From positions 1 to 6,988 of the forward strand of contig CAAELW010000114.1 in NCBI GenBank assembly GCA_900756875.1: a stretch of DNA of 6,988 nucleotides, given 5' to 3'. Each line of letters starts with the position of its first letter. The first letter of the stretch is position 1. The stretch comes from Pasteurellaceae bacterium (GTDB taxonomy: Bacteria; Pseudomonadota; Gammaproteobacteria; Enterobacterales; Pasteurellaceae). The notes under the pieces were generated by a model. It worked only from the letters and a program-made list of their open reading frames with translations, did not search any database and had not been told where the DNA came from. This document shows, in pieces, positions 6,556 to 6,988 of the stretch. A program made the translations under genes and the position numbers.

Positions 6556-6577
6556 AGTGAGAGAAATAGGAAGAGTT

Positions 6578-6973
6578 ATGGCTGAAAATAACGAAGTACG
6601 ATTAGATAAATGGCTTTGGGCGGCGCGTTTTTATAAAACCCGTAGCATTGCGAAAGCGATGATTGAAGGCGGCAAAGTCCATTACAATGGTCAACGTGCA
6701 AAAGTGAGTAAAACTGTTGAAGTTGGCGCGATGATTAAACTTCGCCAAGGCAGTGATGAAAAGGAAATTGAAGTGATAGCTTTGAGTGATCAACGTCGTG
6801 GCGCTCCTGAGGCCCAATTACTTTACCAAGAAACGGCGCAGAGTGTGAAAAAACGCGAAGAAATGGCATGGGCAAGAAAAAATAATGCACTTTCGATGCC
6901 ACATCCTGATCGTCGTCCAAACAAAAAAGAACGTCGAGATTTATTGAAATTTAAACACCAAGATGAGTTCTAG
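6578..6973 (+). CDS. hslR: Heat shock protein 15 (Hsp15), ribosome-associated
   Basis: Hsp15 binds free 50S ribosomal subunits that still carry a nascent chain on tRNA and helps recycle them after stress-induced dissociation. The 131-residue protein starts with an S4 RNA-binding domain (about 7-70). Visible parts are VRLDKWLWAARFYKTRSIA (7-25), the turn EGGKVHYNGQRAKVS (30-44) and VGAMIKLR (49-56). A basic C-terminal tail includes RRPNKKERRDLLKFK (112-126), as in Escherichia coli Hsp15 (133 residues). The frame is open upstream to 6476, but that stretch overlaps nudE and is hydrophobic. The ATG at 6578 has a strong AGGAAGAG site (6568-6575), and the protein then aligns from its normal beginning. 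Its divergent partner is nudE. A truncated uptake signal follows the stop and may belong to a terminator outside the window. Confidence 0.95.
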   Translation: MAENNEVRLDKWLWAARFYKTRSIAKAMIEGGKVHYNGQRAKVSKTVEVGAMIKLRQGSDEKEIEVIALSDQRRGAPEAQLLYQETAQSVKKREEMAWARKNNALSMPHPDRRPNKKERRDLLKFKHQDEF

Positions 6974-6980
6974 AAAACCA

Positions 6981-6988
6981 AAGTGCGG
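6981..6988 (+). repeat. DNA uptake signal core cut by the window edge
   Basis: AAGTGCGG, the first eight bases of the core, ends the window seven bases after the hslR stop. In Haemophilus, inverted pairs of uptake signals often form terminators after genes, so this may be the left arm of the hslR terminator. The second arm is not visible. Confidence 0.7.

Noticed and set aside
6476..6577. In-frame upstream extension of hslR giving a hydrophobic N-terminus
   Set aside because: It overlaps the start of nudE. The ATG at 6578 has a strong ribosome site, and Hsp15 is cytoplasmic with the S4 domain starting near residue 7.
6116..6585. Plus-strand frames opposite nudE
   Set aside because: They are antisense to the intact Nudix gene and have no recognisable protein features.
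6602..6920. Minus-strand frames opposite hslR
   Set aside because: They are antisense to the intact S4-domain gene and have no ribosome site or domain.

Overview
The window is chromosomal DNA from a member of the Pasteurellaceae, most likely Haemophilus (the influenzae/haemolyticus/parainfluenzae group) or the related Aggregatibacter. The main evidence is four exact copies of the nine-base Haemophilus DNA uptake signal core AAGTGCGGT (two within one gene), plus a fifth copy cut by the right edge. The AT-leaning composition and protein sequences typical of gamma-proteobacteria agree with this. No mobile element, tRNA, rRNA, CRISPR array or phage gene was found; it reads as ordinary core genome.

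Layout. Positions 1-5844 hold six genes, all on the minus strand. In transcription order they are: an OPT-family peptide transporter (5844-3844); a factor-independent terminator (about 3807-3837); a small four-helix membrane protein with a GTG start (3793-3389); cysQ (3379-2573); zwf (2500-1019); an intercistronic hairpin (976-1007); pgl (950-252); and the first 73 codons of a GNAT acetyltransferase (219-1), which leaves the left edge. nudE (6513-5968) lies upstream of the transporter on the same strand. hslR (6578-6973) is transcribed rightward, divergent from nudE across a 64-base gap.

How the genes work together. zwf and pgl encode the first two enzymes of the oxidative pentose phosphate pathway (glucose-6-phosphate to 6-phosphogluconate, with NADPH). 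They have a good candidate sigma-70 promoter between cysQ and zwf. CysQ removes the inhibitory by-product 3'-phosphoadenosine 5'-phosphate, and NudE hydrolyses ADP-linked metabolites, so both are nucleotide housekeeping enzymes. The small membrane protein and cysQ are tightly linked: the stop codon of the first overlaps the ribosome binding site of the second. HslR (Hsp15) rescues stalled 50S subunits that still carry nascent chains.

I see no convincing new biological system. The points most worth a second look are regulatory. The terminator lies directly in front of the ribosome binding site of the unknown membrane gene. The strong hairpin between zwf and pgl has no T-tract. The divergent nudE and hslR promoters appear to share their -10 region. 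Stretches without genes are all shorter than 130 bases; the longest is the AT-rich gap 5845-5967.
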